Source: Flavobacteriales bacterium UBA4660
Lineage (GTDB): Bacteria; Bacteroidota; Bacteroidia; Flavobacteriales_D; Sanyastnellaceae
Reading direction: 5' to 3'
Length of the DNA: 5,987 bases
Assembly (NCBI GenBank): GCA_002405435.1
Contig: DHLU01000216.1
Coordinates: 1-5,987, forward strand
Under the pieces are notes generated by a model, which was not told the DNA's origin, did no database searches, and was given only the letters and a program-made list of their open reading frames with translations. Position 1 is the first letter of the stretch. Every line of letters begins with the position of its first letter. The translations under genes were made by a program, and so were the position numbers. This document shows positions 5,263-5,987 of this stretch, piece by piece.

Positions 5263-5987
5263 ATGCTCAGAATTGGTGTTTTAGGCTGCGGACATCTCGG
5301 AAGGATTCACATGAAGTGTATCCGCGAATTGTCTGATACATACGTGCTCGCCGGCTGCCATGATCCGGTGCCGGAAAAACAGGCTGTCGCTGCTGCGGAG
5401 TTTCAGACCCTCGGCTTTCATTCACCCGAAGCCCTGATTGACTCCGTTGACGTGGTTGATATAGTGACACCAACCCTCTCTCACTTCGAATGTGCGCAGG
5501 CTGCCCTGAAAAAATTCCGGCATGTATTTATTGAAAAGCCGGTAACCCAGACCCTGGAAGAAGCCAGGATGCTCGAACGGCTGACCCACGAAGCGGCGGT
5601 CAAGGTGCAGGTGGGGCATGTCGAACGCTTCAATCCTGCCTTTATGGCGGTGGTACCGCATCTCCATCAGCCACGGTTTATCGAGACCCACCGCCTGGCT
5701 GAATTTAATCCCCGCGGCACTGATGTGAGTGTGGTACTCGACCTGATGATTCACGATATTGACATCGTGCTTTCCGTTACCGGAGCCAATGTAAGACAGG
5801 TGCACGCCAGCGGTGTCGCCGTGCTGAGCGATACGCCCGACATTGCTAATGCGCGCATCGAATTGGATAACGGCTGCGTTGCCAACCTGACGGCTTCACG
5901 CATTTCCCTAAAAAAAATGCGCAAATCGCGATTCTTTCAGCGTGATGCGTACCTCTCCGTTGCCTTTCTGTCTCGTGAAAGCGAAAT
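5263..5987 (+). CDS. Gfo/Idh/MocA family NAD-dependent oxidoreductase, N-terminal part (3' end outside window)
   Basis: The frame is open from the ATG at 5263 to the right edge (241 codons plus two bases), so the gene is truncated by the window. The N-terminal Rossmann fold has IGVLGCGHLGRIH (4-16, GxGxxG), then CHDP with Asp34 at the end of strand 2, which favours NAD(H) over NADP(H). The family Glu91-Lys92-Pro93 follows DIVTPTLSH. The C-terminal domain shows GHVERFNPAF (118-127), FNPRGTDVSVVLDLMIHDID (148-167) with the putative catalytic His164, SDTPDIANARI (189-199) and CVANLTASRIS (205-215). Such enzymes oxidise or reduce a sugar hydroxyl, often on a nucleotide sugar. The HDID block recalls UDP-GlcNAc 3-dehydrogenases (GnnA type) in lipid A sugar synthesis, but no aminotransferase partner is visible, so the substrate is unassigned. 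The start places the nucleotide-binding motif at residue 4, as usual. Confidence 0.9.
   Translation, partial: MLRIGVLGCGHLGRIHMKCIRELSDTYVLAGCHDPVPEKQAVAAAEFQTLGFHSPEALIDSVDVVDIVTPTLSHFECAQAALKKFRHVFIEKPVTQTLEEARMLERLTHEAAVKVQVGHVERFNPAFMAVVPHLHQPRFIETHRLAEFNPRGTDVSVVLDLMIHDIDIVLSVTGANVRQVHASGVAVLSDTPDIANARIELDNGCVANLTASRISLKKMRKSRFFQRDAYLSVAFLSRESE

Noticed and set aside
5267..5805. Minus-strand open frames within the oxidoreductase region
   Set aside because: The plus-strand frame from 5263 encodes a continuous Gfo/Idh/MocA protein with all expected motifs; the antisense frames have no recognisable features.

Overview
The window looks like an ordinary chromosomal core-gene stretch from a member of the Bacteroidota with fairly high GC for that phylum. 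Three things point there. Several proteins have a Bacteroidota flavour: the C-terminal tail of the M23 peptidase, the TalC-type transaldolase, and the Gfo/Idh/MocA enzyme with its DVSVVLDLMIHDID block. Shine-Dalgarno sequences are essentially absent. Two start codons are preceded by an exact copy of the Bacteroidota -7 promoter element TAnnTTTG. I cannot name the genus from this sequence.

Layout, left to right. (1) 1-1137, plus: 3' part of an M23 metallopeptidase-family protein; its catalytic domain lies left of the window. (2) 1156-1539, minus: a four-helix membrane protein of the 'phage holin family' (YvlD/DUF360 type), convergent with the peptidase gene. (3) 1540-1668: divergent intergenic region with the transaldolase promoter. 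(4) 1669-2334, plus: TalC/FSA-family enzyme, whose active-site residues predict transaldolase rather than fructose-6-phosphate aldolase. (5) 2343-2963, plus: YciO-like member of the Sua5/YrdC/YciO family, probably co-transcribed with (4). (6) 2957-4468, minus: bifunctional NAD(P)HX epimerase/dehydratase, overlapping the end of (5) tail-to-tail by 7 bp. (7) 4489-5142, minus: protein-L-isoaspartate O-methyltransferase, directly upstream of (6) in what looks like a two-gene operon. (8) 5143-5262: divergent intergenic region. (9) 5263-5987, plus: 5' part of a Gfo/Idh/MocA NAD-dependent oxidoreductase that runs off the right edge.

Functionally, pcm and nnrE/nnrD form a compact 'damage repair' pair: one repairs isoaspartyl damage in proteins, the other repairs hydrated NAD(P)H. 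The transaldolase and YciO-like genes form a second, opposed pair. The other genes are housekeeping or envelope related with no visible link to each other.

I found no tRNA or rRNA gene, mobile element, CRISPR array, toxin-antitoxin or defence genes, or phage module, and no convincing new system. The points most worth a second look are the identical CTACCTTTG element placed for leaderless or near-leaderless transcription of two genes, the active-site reassignment of the 'FSA' to transaldolase, the altered SxN motif of the YciO-like protein, and the repair-gene pairing.
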